Assembly (NCBI RefSeq): GCF_002741015.1
Contig: NZ_CP016616.1
Span: 2,265,501-2,329,500 of the forward strand
Length of the DNA stretch: 64,000 nt
Origin: Microvirga ossetica
Lineage (GTDB): Bacteria; Pseudomonadota; Alphaproteobacteria; Rhizobiales; Beijerinckiaceae
Direction: 5' to 3'
Shown here piece by piece: positions 15,410 through 25,858 of the stretch. Within the stretch, counting starts at the first letter, position 1. The number at the start of each line of letters is the position of its first letter. The position numbers were made by a program, and so were the translations under genes. The notes under the pieces are model-generated. The model was not told the origin of the DNA and ran no database searches. It saw only the letters and a program-made list of their open reading frames with translations.

Positions 15410-17257
15410 ATGGATCCCTCCTTCCTCGCCGTTCAGGCGCTGAGCGGCCTCTCCAGCGCTTCATCGCTTTTCATCGCTGCCTGCGGCCTGACGATCGTTT
15501 TCGGCGTCACGCGGATCGTGAACTTCGCGCACGGTTCGCTCTACATGATCGGCGCCTACACGGCCGCGACCCTGGTGCCGCGGCTGCTCGAACTCTCCTT
15601 CGGACCCGTCACCTTCTGGGTCGGCATCCTGCTCTCGGCGCTCATCGTCGGCATCATCGGAGTCATCATCGAAGTTCTGCTCCTGCGGCGCATCTACGGC
15701 GCGCCGGAGCTTTTTCAGCTGCTCGCCACCTTCGGCGTGGTGCTGGTTGTGCAGGATCTCGTGATCCAGGTCTTCGGTCCGGAGGATATTCTCGGACCCC
15801 GCGCTCCCGGCCTGCGCGCGCCGGTGGAAATCCTCGGACGGCGCTTTCCTTCTTATGAGCTCGTGCTGATCGCCGCCGGCCCCGTCGTGCTGGGGCTCGT
15901 CTGGCTTCTCCTGCGCCGGACCCGTTTCGGCGTTTTGGTGCGGGCGGCGACGCAGGATCGCGACATGGTGGCCTCGCTCGGCGTCAACCAGGCGATGCTG
16001 TTCACCGGCACGCTGTTTCTCGGCGCCTTTCTCGCCGGCCTCGGCGGCGCGCTCCAGATCCCGCGCGTCTCGGCCCATGCGGGCATGGACCTGTCGATCA
16101 TCGCCGAGGCCTTCGTCGTCACCGTGGTCGGCGGCATGGGCAGCGTGCCGGGAGCCTTTCTCGCGGCGCTCATCATCGGGCAGCTTCAGGCCTTCGGCAT
16201 CCTGATCTTCCCGAAGAGCACCCTCGTCGTGGTGTTCCTGCTCATGGCCGTGGTGCTGGCGATCCGGCCCTACGGCTTCTTCGGGCGCGCCGAAACCGTT
16301 GGCGGCACCCACGCGATCGGCATCGCCAGCCACAAGCCCCTGCCCGGCCGGACCTATATCCTGCTCGTCGTCATTGCGGCTCTCGCCGCCTTCCCGCTGG
16401 TGGCGGATGCCTATCTCCTGAAGGTCGCGACCGAGATCCTGATCTTCGCGCTCTTCGCCTTCAGCCTGCAGCTTCTCATCGGCGTCGGCGGGCTCGTGAG
16501 CTTCGGCCATGCGGCCTTCTTCGGCCTCGGCGCCTATGGCGCGGCACTTGCCGTGAAATGGTACGGCGCCTCGATGGAGGCAGCGCTGCCCCTCGGACTC
16601 GCATTGGCGGCCTTGGGCGCGATGCTGATCGGCGCCTTCGTGGTGCGTCTCTCCGGCATCTATCTCGCCATGATGACCCTCGCCGCCGCGCAGATCCTCT
16701 ACGCGGTCGCCTTCCAATGGGTCGACGTGACCGGCGGCGACAACGGCATCGTCGGGGTATGGCCGTCGGGCTGGGCGAGCGGACCTGTCCCGTATTACGC
16801 CCTGACTGCGGCGCTGACGCTCGTGACGGTGCTGCTTCTGAAGCGCGTCATCGACGCGCCCTTCGGCTACGCCCTGCGTGCCGCCCGCGACTCGGAGGCC
16901 CGTGCGGAAGCGATCGGATTGAGCGTCCGCCGGCAGCGCTGGCTCGCCTTCATGATCGCGGGCGCTGCCGCCGGGCTCGCGGGCGGCCTCTATGCCTTCT
17001 CCCGCGGCTCGGTGGACCCGAGCCTTCTCGGCATCTCGACCTCGGTGGATGCCCTGACCATGCTGCTGCTGGGCGGCATCCAGACCGTAACCGGCCCGCT
17101 CGTCGGCGCCGGTGTCCTGCATTTCCTGCGCGACCAGATCATGCCGCTGACGCCGCTCTGGCGCCTGATGCTGGGCCTGAGCATCATCGCCATGGTGCTG
17201 CTCTTCCCCCGCGGACTCGTGGGCACGCTCCGGCACTGGCAGGAGCAGCGGGCATGA
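15410..17257 (+). CDS. Fused branched-chain amino acid-type ABC permease (LivH-LivM)
   Basis: 615 aa with two permease halves in one chain. Residues 1 to about 285 correspond to LivH (VNFAHGSLYMIGAY near the N-terminus, then GGMGSVPGAFLAALIIGQ). Residues about 300-610 correspond to LivM (VSFGHAAFFGLGAYGAA, then AARDSEARAEAIG and a final GGIQTVTGPLVGAG). Most importers of this class have two separate genes, so this is a natural fusion seen in some alphaproteobacteria. About 16-18 hydrophobic segments are visible. Starts 5 nt after the DUF559 stop. Ends in an ATGA overlap with the first ATPase. Confidence 0.92.
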   Translation: MDPSFLAVQALSGLSSASSLFIAACGLTIVFGVTRIVNFAHGSLYMIGAYTAATLVPRLLELSFGPVTFWVGILLSALIVGIIGVIIEVLLLRRIYGAPELFQLLATFGVVLVVQDLVIQVFGPEDILGPRAPGLRAPVEILGRRFPSYELVLIAAGPVVLGLVWLLLRRTRFGVLVRAATQDRDMVASLGVNQAMLFTGTLFLGAFLAGLGGALQIPRVSAHAGMDLSIIAEAFVVTVVGGMGSVPGAFLAALIIGQLQAFGILIFPKSTLVVVFLLMAVVLAIRPYGFFGRAETVGGTHAIGIASHKPLPGRTYILLVVIAALAAFPLVADAYLLKVATEILIFALFAFSLQLLIGVGGLVSFGHAAFFGLGAYGAALAVKWYGASMEAALPLGLALAALGAMLIGAFVVRLSGIYLAMMTLAAAQILYAVAFQWVDVTGGDNGIVGVWPSGWASGPVPYYALTAALTLVTVLLLKRVIDAPFGYALRAARDSEARAEAIGLSVRRQRWLAFMIAGAAAGLAGGLYAFSRGSVDPSLLGISTSVDALTMLLLGGIQTVTGPLVGAGVLHFLRDQIMPLTPLWRLMLGLSIIAMVLLFPRGLVGTLRHWQEQRA

Positions 17258-18030
17258 CGCTTCTCACCGTCACGGGCCTGCACAAATCCTTCGGCGGTGT
17301 CGTGGCGGCGCGGGACGTGACGTTCTCGCTCGAGCGCGGCGAGATGCTGGCGATCATCGGCCCGAACGGGGCCGGCAAGTCGACGGTGTTCAACATGGTC
17401 GGCGGACAGCTCAAGGCCGATCGCGGCCGGGTCCTGCTCGACGGGCTGGACATCACCCATGCCTCGCCGCAGACGCGGTTTCGGCGCGGCGTGGGGCGCA
17501 CTTTCCAGGTGGCGCAGGCCTTCCTCTCCATGAGCACCGCCGAGAACGTGCAGATGGCGCTGATCAGCGCCAGGCGGCAAAGCGGCAGGCTCTGGACGCC
17601 GGCCCGGGAGCGCCATCGCGACAAGGCCATGGAACTGCTCGCCAAGGTCGGCATGGCGGAGGCGGCGGACATGCCCTGCTCGGCCCTGGCCTATGGCGAC
17701 GTGAAGCGGGTGGAGCTTGCCGTGGCGCTGGCCGGCGAGCCCAAGCTCCTTCTCATGGACGAGCCCACCGCCGGCATGGCCCCGCGCGAACGGGCAGCGC
17801 TGATGGACCTGACCGCGGACATCGCCGCCTCGCGCGGAATCGGCGTCCTCTTCACCGAGCACGACATGGACGTGGTCTTCGGCCATGCGGCCCGGGTGCT
17901 CGTACTCCTGCGCGGCCAGATCATCGCCGCGGGCTCACCCGACGAGATCCGCCAGGATCCGCAGGTGCGGCGCGCCTATCTCGGCGACGCGCATGCCCTG
18001 GAGCGGCCGAAAGGGGCGGCCCCCGCATGA
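17254..18030 (+). CDS. livG: Branched-chain amino acid-type ABC transporter ATP-binding protein LivG
   Basis: 258 aa cytoplasmic ATPase. Walker A GPNGAGKST at 36-44, a LivG-type Q loop with GRTFQVAQAF, a signature region reading LAYGDVKRVELAVALA (degenerate relative to LSGGQ but normal in LivG), Walker B LLLMDEP, and switch His in FTEHDMDVV. Start ATG 17254 overlaps the permease stop, and the end overlaps livF, both by ATGA. Acts with LivF on the fused permease. Confidence 0.92.
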   Translation: MTLLTVTGLHKSFGGVVAARDVTFSLERGEMLAIIGPNGAGKSTVFNMVGGQLKADRGRVLLDGLDITHASPQTRFRRGVGRTFQVAQAFLSMSTAENVQMALISARRQSGRLWTPARERHRDKAMELLAKVGMAEAADMPCSALAYGDVKRVELAVALAGEPKLLLMDEPTAGMAPRERAALMDLTADIAASRGIGVLFTEHDMDVVFGHAARVLVLLRGQIIAAGSPDEIRQDPQVRRAYLGDAHALERPKGAAPA

Positions 18031-18743
18031 AACGCGATGTGCTTCTCGACGTCAGGAACCTCAACGCCTTCTACGGCCGGGCGCAGGTGCTGTTCGACCT
18101 ATCGATCCATCTCTATCCCGGCGAGGTCGTGGCGCTTCTCGGCCGCAACGGGGCCGGCAAGACCACGACGCTGAAGGCGATCATGGGCCTGATCTCGGCC
18201 ACCGCCACCCATGCCACCTTCAAGGGGCACACCCTCGGCAAGCTCCCGACTTACAAAATCGCCCGGCTCGGGCTCGGCTACGTGCCCGAGGACCGGCGCA
18301 TCTTCACCGACCTCACCGTCGACGAGAACCTGGAGACCGGGCGCCGAGAGGCGGTGGCCGGCCGTGCCCCCTGGACGCCGGAGCGGCTCTTCCGGCTCTT
18401 TCCCAACCTTGCCGAGATGCGCGGGCGGCGCGGCAACCAGATGTCCGGCGGCGAGCAGCAGATGCTGACGATCGCGCGCACCCTCATGGGCAACCCGGAT
18501 GCGATCCTGCTCGATGAGCCCTCCGAGGGCATCGCCCCGGTCATCGTCCAGATGATGGCCGATGCGATCCGGGCCATGAAGGCGGAGGGGGTAGCCGTGC
18601 TTCTCTCCGAGCAGAACTGGGCCTTCGCCGCCGGGATCGGCGACCGGGCCTGCGTCATCGAGCGCGGGGAGATCCGGTTCCAGGGCTCCATGGCCGAGCT
18701 TGTCGCCGACGAGGCGCTGCGGGCGGAAACCCTCGGGGTTTGA
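18027..18743 (+). CDS. livF: Branched-chain amino acid-type ABC transporter ATP-binding protein LivF
   Basis: 238 aa ATPase, the second of the pair. Walker A GRNGAGKTT at 39-47, signature MSGGEQQML, Walker B AILLDEPSEG and the LivF-typical GYVPEDRRIFTDLTV segment. Translationally coupled to livG by ATGA. It is the last gene of the importer operon; a ferredoxin gene follows 104 nt downstream in the same direction and no clear intrinsic terminator lies between. Confidence 0.92.
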   Translation: MKRDVLLDVRNLNAFYGRAQVLFDLSIHLYPGEVVALLGRNGAGKTTTLKAIMGLISATATHATFKGHTLGKLPTYKIARLGLGYVPEDRRIFTDLTVDENLETGRREAVAGRAPWTPERLFRLFPNLAEMRGRRGNQMSGGEQQMLTIARTLMGNPDAILLDEPSEGIAPVIVQMMADAIRAMKAEGVAVLLSEQNWAFAAGIGDRACVIERGEIRFQGSMAELVADEALRAETLGV

Positions 18744-18847
18744 TACGCCAAACCGTTGACGGAACGGGCCGAAAGGACGATATGCAGCCATCCGGCGCCC
18801 CGTCCGCGCCACATCCCAGAATAGATGTAAAGAGGAACTCCCGCTTC

Positions 18848-20276
<1,429 letters not shown>

Positions 20277-20304
20277 CCGGGCCGGCGGCGATGATCGCCG
20301 CCGC

Positions 20305-23300
20305 TCAGAGCAGGATGTTGTTGTTCGTGCCCCAGATGATGCCGAGCCCAACCGTAATCGCGAAATTGGGAGCTGCGCTGGTGCCGGCATCTCCGACGAA
20401 GCCGTAAAGGATTCCGTTGCTGAAATCGTAGCACAGACTCCCGGCAGCAAGTATGGCGGGGGCACCCAAACTGATCGTGATGGTCGACGAGAAGGCATCG
20501 TCTGCGCCGCCGTTGATCGCGTCGATTTTGGAGAGGTCGAGCACATCCTGGCTGCCGTTGAAATCGGCGATGACATCGCCCGCCACCTCCTGGGTCGTGG
20601 CGAAGACGAAGGTGTCGTGGTCCTCGCCCCCGATGAGCCTGTCCGCACCGGTGCCGCCCTCGAGCGTATCGTTGTCGTCGCCTCCGTCCAGGGTATCGGC
20701 TCCGTCGAGGCCATGGAGCTTGTCGGCACCGATCAGGCCGATGAGGGTGTTGCCGGCATCGTTGCCCCAGATGGAGTCCGCCCGGATGGTGCCCCGAACG
20801 CCCTCGATCGAAGTGAACTCATCCGTGCCGAATCCACCCGTTCCGGTCTGCACCTTGTTTCGAAGGTCGATCGAGATCGCTGAGGTGGCCAGAAGGTAGT
20901 CGACGATATCGTGTCCGGGGCGACCATTGAGAATGTCGTCGCCTTGTCCGCCATCTAGGTAGTCGTTCCCGGTACTGCCGTTCAGCGTATCGTCGAACGC
21001 GCTTCCGGTAAGGCCCTCGATGCTCTCGAAGACGTCGCGGGTCGACGACTCGACGCCGTCACCGAGAACCACATTGACGCCGGCCCCGGCACGACGGTAA
21101 TCGACGATGTCCATGCCGGCGCCGCCTTTGAAGGTGTTGCCGACAATCCGATCCACGCCGGTGAATCCACTGACGAAGCGGTCGTCGAAGGCCGTTCCGA
21201 TGACGCCCTCGATGCTGATCAGCTGATCGGAGAGGCCTCCGAGCGCAACGCCGGTATTGATCGCATATTGCTTGCCTTCGGCGAGATCGACGAAGACGCC
21301 TCCGCCGAACACTCCCGATGAGGGATGCTTGGAGTAATCCGCGTAGTCGTACCCGCCCCCTCCATTGATGACGTCCACAATGCTGCCCAGGCCATTCACG
21401 TCGTATCCGCCGTCGAGCGTGTCGTCTCCCTCGAGACCCTCAAGCCTGTTCTCGGTGTTGGTGGCCGTGACCGCGATGTAGTTGTTCAGGCTATTTCCGT
21501 TCAAGATCATGAAAAGATCGCGTCTGACGATCAGGTTCTCGACATGGTCGGCGAGGAGGTACTCGCGCAGCGCGAAACTTCGGGCGATCTCGATGGTGTC
21601 GATTCCCTCACCCGCCTGCTCGATCGCCACATCCATTTCGTTGTTGGAGGTATAGGCGTCGAAGATATAGGTGTCGTCGCCGGCGCCGCCGATCAGTGTA
21701 TCCGCGCCCTTGCCGCCATCGAGCGTGTTGGCGAGAGCGTTGCCCGTCCCCCGCGTCGCGGCGCCGGTCAGCGTCAGGTTCTCGAGGTTGTCGCCCAGCG
21801 TGTAATCGACGGCGCTCACGACGGTATCGGTGAAGCCGTCGCCGGTGCCCACCGCCTCGCCAATGATCGTGTCGCCGGTCTCGTCTACGATATAGGTGTC
21901 GTTGCCGGCGCCGCCGATCAGCGTGTCCACGCCGGCACCGCCGTCGAGCGTATTGGCGAGGCCGTTGCCCGCGATCCGGTTCGCGAGAGCGTTGCCCGTC
22001 CCCCGCATCGCGGCGCCGGTCAGCGACAGGTATTCGAGATTGGCTGCCAGCGTATAGTCCACGGATGCCCACACCAGGTCGAGGGCGTCTCCGCCGGTCC
22101 CCTCCGCCTCCCCCTCGATGACGTCCCCGACATCGTCCACCACATAAGCGTCACTTCCCGCACCCCCGATGAGGCGATCGGCGCCCATCCCGCCATCGAG
22201 ACTGTCGGTACCCGCGCCGCCGACGATGACGTCGCTGCCGCCTCCGCCGAGGAGGGTGTCCGCTCCCTCGCCGCCATCCAGGTTGTCATCACCTTCACCG
22301 CCCGCGATGTTGTCGGCCCCGAGCCCTCCGATCAGCGTATCGTTGCCGGCTCCGCCGTCGAGAGCGTCGGCTCCCTCGCCGCCATCGAGCATGTCCGAGC
22401 CCGTCCCACCCTCGACCCAGTCGTTGCCGTCCTCACCGAAAAGCCGGTCGGCTCCACCGCCGGCGCGGATCGTGTCGAAGCCGGCGCCGCCCCGGACGAT
22501 ATTGGCAAAATCGTCCGCGTCCGTACCGATCTCGATGAGATCGCCGAAACCGCCGGCCTCGACGATCTCGAAGCCGCTCAAGGTGTCGTTGCCCTGGCCG
22601 GTCGCCGTTCCGCTGCCGGTGGAATCGAGGCGGATGACGAGTGCCGATCCGGCGAAGGAAAAGATCGCCCTGTCCGCGCTGCCGAGACCGCCTGCGAGCC
22701 TATCGTCGCCTGCATCGCCATGCACCGCGTCATCGCCCGCACCGCCGTCGAGCGAGTCGTTGCCCGCACCGCCGAAAAGCGTGTCCCCGCCGTCGGCGCC
22801 GAGGAGCGTATCGTTGCCGTCGAGGCCATGAAGGGTGCTGTGCTGCGCGCTGCTCGCCGTGATGACGTTTGCAAGCTCGTTGCCGGTGCCGATCGCGGCT
22901 GCACCGGCAAGCCTGAGATTCTCGACGTTCGCACCGAGGGTATAATCGATGCTCGATTCGACCGTGTCGATTCCTGCGCCCGGGGCCTCCACGACGACAT
23001 CGTTCTGATTATCGACGGAATAGAGATCGTTGCCCGCGCCGCCGTCGAGCTTGTCACTGCCGCTTCCCCCGATCAGCGTATCGTCGCCGCCGCCGCCGAA
23101 AAGCACGTCATTGCCGCCGCTTCCGTCGAGCCGGTTGGCGGTGAGGATGCTATCGGCGCCGCCCGTAAGCGTGTCGCCGAACGACGAACCGATCGCATTC
23201 TCGATGCCTGAGAGCCGATCGGTTCCCGCGCCCATCGTGTTCTGCGCCGTCGTCCTGGACAGATCGACCGACACTCCCTTGGCAGCGCTCGCATAGCTCG

Positions 23301-24024
23301 CCGTGTCGCTGCCCGTGCCGCCGATCAGCCTGTCGCTGCCGGCGCCGCCGTTGAGCGTGTCGTCGCCGGCAGCACCGTCGAGCGTGTTGGCGGCGCTGTT
23401 GCCGGTGATCACGTTGGCGAGCGCGTTGCCTTTTCCCTTGGCGATCCGCCCGCCGAGGATGAGATTCTCGATTCCCGATGCAAGCGTGTATCTGCTTACT
23501 CGCGCCTCGACCGTGTCAAGGCCGCCATTCGTCGTCTCCCGGACTCGGTCGCGCAGGGAATCCACCATATAGCGATCGTCGCCCGAACCGCCCACGAGCG
23601 AGTCGTTGCCGCTGCCGCCGATCAGCGTGTCGCTCCCCGCGCCGCCCAGCAATGTGTCGTTGCCGCCGCCGCCATTCAGCCTGTCGCTGCCTGCGCCGCC
23701 GGAGAGCCTGTTGGCGGCATCGTCGCCCGTCACCGTCTTCGCAGACGGCTTGCTCATCCCTCCGGCGATCGCCGCGTCTTTCGGAAGCGTCGGGCTCTCC
23801 ACTTTGAATGGCCGGGAAGGGCCGGGAAGCGGAAAGGAGAACGACGCCGACATCGCAGCCGGGCCGGACACGGGGGGAAGGGCGTCGGTATAGGCCTGAT
23901 CGGCCGGCGCGCTGAAGAGCACGTCGAGGCCGGGCCAGATGATCGGGCGAATGGGGGTGCTCCAGCGGTCCGAGCCCGGCTCGCCCGGGTCGGTCCGAAC
24001 CGGCAACCTGATGGAATCGGGCAT
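20305..24024 (-). CDS. Large RTX (hemolysin-type calcium-binding repeat) secreted protein
   Basis: 1239 aa. Residues 1-100 are a non-repetitive Pro-rich N-terminus without a signal peptide. Residues about 100-1145 hold many GGxGxDxLx nonapeptides that bind calcium in a beta roll. They are interleaved with spacer modules containing YTLxxNxENLxLxG (about 179, 361, 657 and 741). The last 90 residues, beginning DVIADFNGSQDVLDLSKIDA, resemble the C-terminal uncleaved secretion region of serralysin/NodO-type proteins. No catalytic motif is seen. Expected to leave the cell through a type I exporter, none of which is encoded here. ATG 24024 has CAGGAGAG upstream. Function could be adhesion, surface layer or matrix; unknown. 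Confidence 0.92.
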   Translation of the reverse strand: MPDSIRLPVRTDPGEPGSDRWSTPIRPIIWPGLDVLFSAPADQAYTDALPPVSGPAAMSASFSFPLPGPSRPFKVESPTLPKDAAIAGGMSKPSAKTVTGDDAANRLSGGAGSDRLNGGGGNDTLLGGAGSDTLIGGSGNDSLVGGSGDDRYMVDSLRDRVRETTNGGLDTVEARVSRYTLASGIENLILGGRIAKGKGNALANVITGNSAANTLDGAAGDDTLNGGAGSDRLIGGTGSDTASYASAAKGVSVDLSRTTAQNTMGAGTDRLSGIENAIGSSFGDTLTGGADSILTANRLDGSGGNDVLFGGGGDDTLIGGSGSDKLDGGAGNDLYSVDNQNDVVVEAPGAGIDTVESSIDYTLGANVENLRLAGAAAIGTGNELANVITASSAQHSTLHGLDGNDTLLGADGGDTLFGGAGNDSLDGGAGDDAVHGDAGDDRLAGGLGSADRAIFSFAGSALVIRLDSTGSGTATGQGNDTLSGFEIVEAGGFGDLIEIGTDADDFANIVRGGAGFDTIRAGGGADRLFGEDGNDWVEGGTGSDMLDGGEGADALDGGAGNDTLIGGLGADNIAGGEGDDNLDGGEGADTLLGGGGSDVIVGGAGTDSLDGGMGADRLIGGAGSDAYVVDDVGDVIEGEAEGTGGDALDLVWASVDYTLAANLEYLSLTGAAMRGTGNALANRIAGNGLANTLDGGAGVDTLIGGAGNDTYIVDETGDTIIGEAVGTGDGFTDTVVSAVDYTLGDNLENLTLTGAATRGTGNALANTLDGGKGADTLIGGAGDDTYIFDAYTSNNEMDVAIEQAGEGIDTIEIARSFALREYLLADHVENLIVRRDLFMILNGNSLNNYIAVTATNTENRLEGLEGDDTLDGGYDVNGLGSIVDVINGGGGYDYADYSKHPSSGVFGGGVFVDLAEGKQYAINTGVALGGLSDQLISIEGVIGTAFDDRFVSGFTGVDRIVGNTFKGGAGMDIVDYRRAGAGVNVVLGDGVESSTRDVFESIEGLTGSAFDDTLNGSTGNDYLDGGQGDDILNGRPGHDIVDYLLATSAISIDLRNKVQTGTGGFGTDEFTSIEGVRGTIRADSIWGNDAGNTLIGLIGADKLHGLDGADTLDGGDDNDTLEGGTGADRLIGGEDHDTFVFATTQEVAGDVIADFNGSQDVLDLSKIDAINGGADDAFSSTITISLGAPAILAAGSLCYDFSNGILYGFVGDAGTSAAPNFAITVGLGIIWGTNNNILL
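21731..22025. repeat. Near-identical direct repeats inside the RTX gene
   Basis: A 43-nt stretch at 21731-21773 recurs at 21983-22025 with a single base difference. Flanking sequence is also similar at the protein level (the YTLxxNLExLxLTGAA...GTGNALAN module). This indicates a recent duplication or gene conversion of one RTX spacer module. Confidence 0.85.
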
Positions 24025-24068
24025 GGCCTAACTCTCCTGATAAGGACAAGCTTCCCAAAGCTTTATTA

Positions 24069-24080
24069 TAACATATGTTA
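24069..24080. promoter_or_regulatory. AT-rich palindrome in the divergent RTX / amidohydrolase promoter region
   Basis: The 138-nt gap between the divergent genes contains the perfect 12-bp palindrome TAACATATGTTA within an unusually AT-rich patch (24056-24085), 45 nt from the RTX start. It is placed where a regulator of the RTX gene could bind. No matching regulator gene is adjacent, so this is only a candidate operator. Confidence 0.4.
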
Positions 24081-24162
24081 ATCGACAAGGCCCGGGATGG
24101 TGTGCCGATACCGGAACCGTTGGCCCTTGCGGCGAATCTGCCTTTCTGAAACTCTCCGGCCC

Positions 24163-25401
24163 ATGACGCTCACGACAGATCTCACCCTCGGCCGCCGCGC
24201 GATGGCGATGATCGAGGATCTCGCCCGGCATACAGACGAGCCCGGCCGCCTCACCCGCCTCTATCTCTCCGACGCGCACCGCAAAGCGGCAGACGCCACG
24301 CTCCAGCTGATGCTGGAGGTGGGCTTAAACGCCCATATCGACGCGCTCGGCTCCGTGATCGGCCGCATCGAAGGCGCCGATCCCGACGCACCCGCCCTCC
24401 TCATCGGCTCGCATATCGATTCCGTCGTCGATGCCGGCCGCTACGACGGCAATCTCGGCGTGGTGCTCGGCATCGTCGCGGTCGAGGCTTTGACGCGGCA
24501 GGGCATCAAGCCCGCATGTCCCATCGAGATCGTGGCTTTCGGGGATGAGGAGAATGTGCGCTTCCCGACCAATCTCTCCACGTCCCAGGCGCTGGCCGGC
24601 CGCTTCAATCCGGCCTGGCTCGACGGCAGGGATCAGGATGGCATCGCGCTTCGCGATGCGCTGATCCGCTTCGGCGGCGATCCGGATGGTGCGGCGGCGC
24701 TCGCCCGCGACCCGGCGCGCTATCGCGGCTATCTCGAGGTTCACATCGAGCAGGGACCGCTCCTGGAAGCGAAGGACCTGCCCGTCGGAATCGTCTCCGC
24801 CATCAACGGCATCACACGGGCCCGCGCCACCGCCCTCGGCGAGGCGGGCCATGCCGGCACGGTGCCGATGGCCATGCGCCGCGACGCGCTTGCGGCGGTC
24901 GCCGAGATGATCAGCATCGTGGAGCGCGCAGGCTCCACCCGCACCGATACGGTGGCGACCGTCGGCGTGGCGCAGGTGCAGCCCGGCGCAATCAACGTCA
25001 TTCCCGCACGGGTCGATTTCACTCTCGACGCGCGCTCGCCGGACGATGCAGTGCGCCTCGCCATGGTGGAGGACATCGTGACCGAGTGCCATGCGGCGGC
25101 GCAGCGGCGCGGTGTGGCCTTCACCATCGAGCCGTTCATGGAATCGCCCGCGACGCCCATGGACAAGACCCTGATCGGACAGCTCGAGGATGCTGCGCGG
25201 AGCCTCGGCATCGCGCCGCTGCATCTTTCCTCCGGGGCCGGGCACGATGCGGTGGCCATGGCCAATCTCTGCCCCTCCGCCATGCTCTTCGTGCGCTGCA
25301 AGGGCGGCATCAGCCACAACCCGGCGGAATCGATCACGGTCGAGGACGCGGATGTGGCGGCCCGCGTGCTGATCGAAGCGGTCAGGCGGATCGCGGCGTG
25401 A
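24163..25401 (+). CDS. M20 family Zn-dependent amidohydrolase (allantoate amidohydrolase / N-carbamoylase type)
   Basis: 412 aa. The metal-binding sequence is clear: GSHIDSVVDAGRYDGNLG, then AFGDEENVRFP with the two Glu residues, and late GGISHNPAES with a His ligand. The mid-domain GEAGHAGTVPMAMRRD is typical of AllC/HyuC-type enzymes, which hydrolyse allantoate, ureidoglycolate or N-carbamoyl-amino acids. Start ATG 24163 is preferred; a 22-residue longer version lacks family character. Divergent from the RTX gene and 10 nt upstream of a GNAT gene. No purine catabolism genes are adjacent, so the precise substrate is undecided. Confidence 0.88.
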   Translation: MTLTTDLTLGRRAMAMIEDLARHTDEPGRLTRLYLSDAHRKAADATLQLMLEVGLNAHIDALGSVIGRIEGADPDAPALLIGSHIDSVVDAGRYDGNLGVVLGIVAVEALTRQGIKPACPIEIVAFGDEENVRFPTNLSTSQALAGRFNPAWLDGRDQDGIALRDALIRFGGDPDGAAALARDPARYRGYLEVHIEQGPLLEAKDLPVGIVSAINGITRARATALGEAGHAGTVPMAMRRDALAAVAEMISIVERAGSTRTDTVATVGVAQVQPGAINVIPARVDFTLDARSPDDAVRLAMVEDIVTECHAAAQRRGVAFTIEPFMESPATPMDKTLIGQLEDAARSLGIAPLHLSSGAGHDAVAMANLCPSAMLFVRCKGGISHNPAESITVEDADVAARVLIEAVRRIAA

Positions 25402-25411
25402 GAGTCGTTCG

Positions 25412-25852
25412 ATGACGCCGACACCGACAATCGAATTCGTCGACGACGAGCCCGCGCTCCACGACGTCGTGCTCAACGGCGTGCGAGCCTTCAACGCAAC
25501 GCTCTTTGCCGGTCATCCGCCGGGCCTGGATCTTGCCATCGCCATTCGCGATCCGGACAGCAATATGCCCGTCGGAGGGCTTCTGGGCCGCACGGCCGGC
25601 GGCTGGCTCGGAATCGAACTGCTCTTCGTGCCCGAGGCGCTTCGCGGAATGGGCCTTGCGACGACGCTCGTCGCGGTGGCCGAGGAGGAGGCTACACGGC
25701 GGGGCTGCCATTCGGCCTGGATCGACACGCTCAATCCCAAGGCGTGCGGCCTCTATCGGCGTCTCGGCTACGAGGTCTTCGGCGAGCTCAAGGATTATCC
25801 GGTCGGCGGCAGCCGCGTCTTCCTGCAGAAGAAGCTCGGTGCGGTGACCTGA
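25412..25852 (+). CDS. GNAT family N-acetyltransferase
   Basis: 146 aa single-domain acetyltransferase. The acetyl-CoA pyrophosphate loop is LRGMGLATTL at about 74-83, followed by the family helix and the late strand NPKACGLYRRLGYEVFGEL. Starts 10 nt after the amidohydrolase and is likely co-transcribed. The acceptor could be a small molecule or N-terminus; nothing nearby settles it. Confidence 0.85.
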   Translation: MTPTPTIEFVDDEPALHDVVLNGVRAFNATLFAGHPPGLDLAIAIRDPDSNMPVGGLLGRTAGGWLGIELLFVPEALRGMGLATTLVAVAEEEATRRGCHSAWIDTLNPKACGLYRRLGYEVFGELKDYPVGGSRVFLQKKLGAVT

Positions 25853-25858
25853 ACATCG

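Noticed and set aside
20281..20303. GC-rich hairpin between the ferredoxin reductase and RTX genes as terminator
   Set aside because: The palindrome leaves almost no loop and has no T run on either strand.
20305..24024. Repetitive DNA considered as a CRISPR array or minisatellite
   Set aside because: The repeats are in-frame degenerate nonapeptide codons of an RTX protein, with no constant repeat/spacer pattern.
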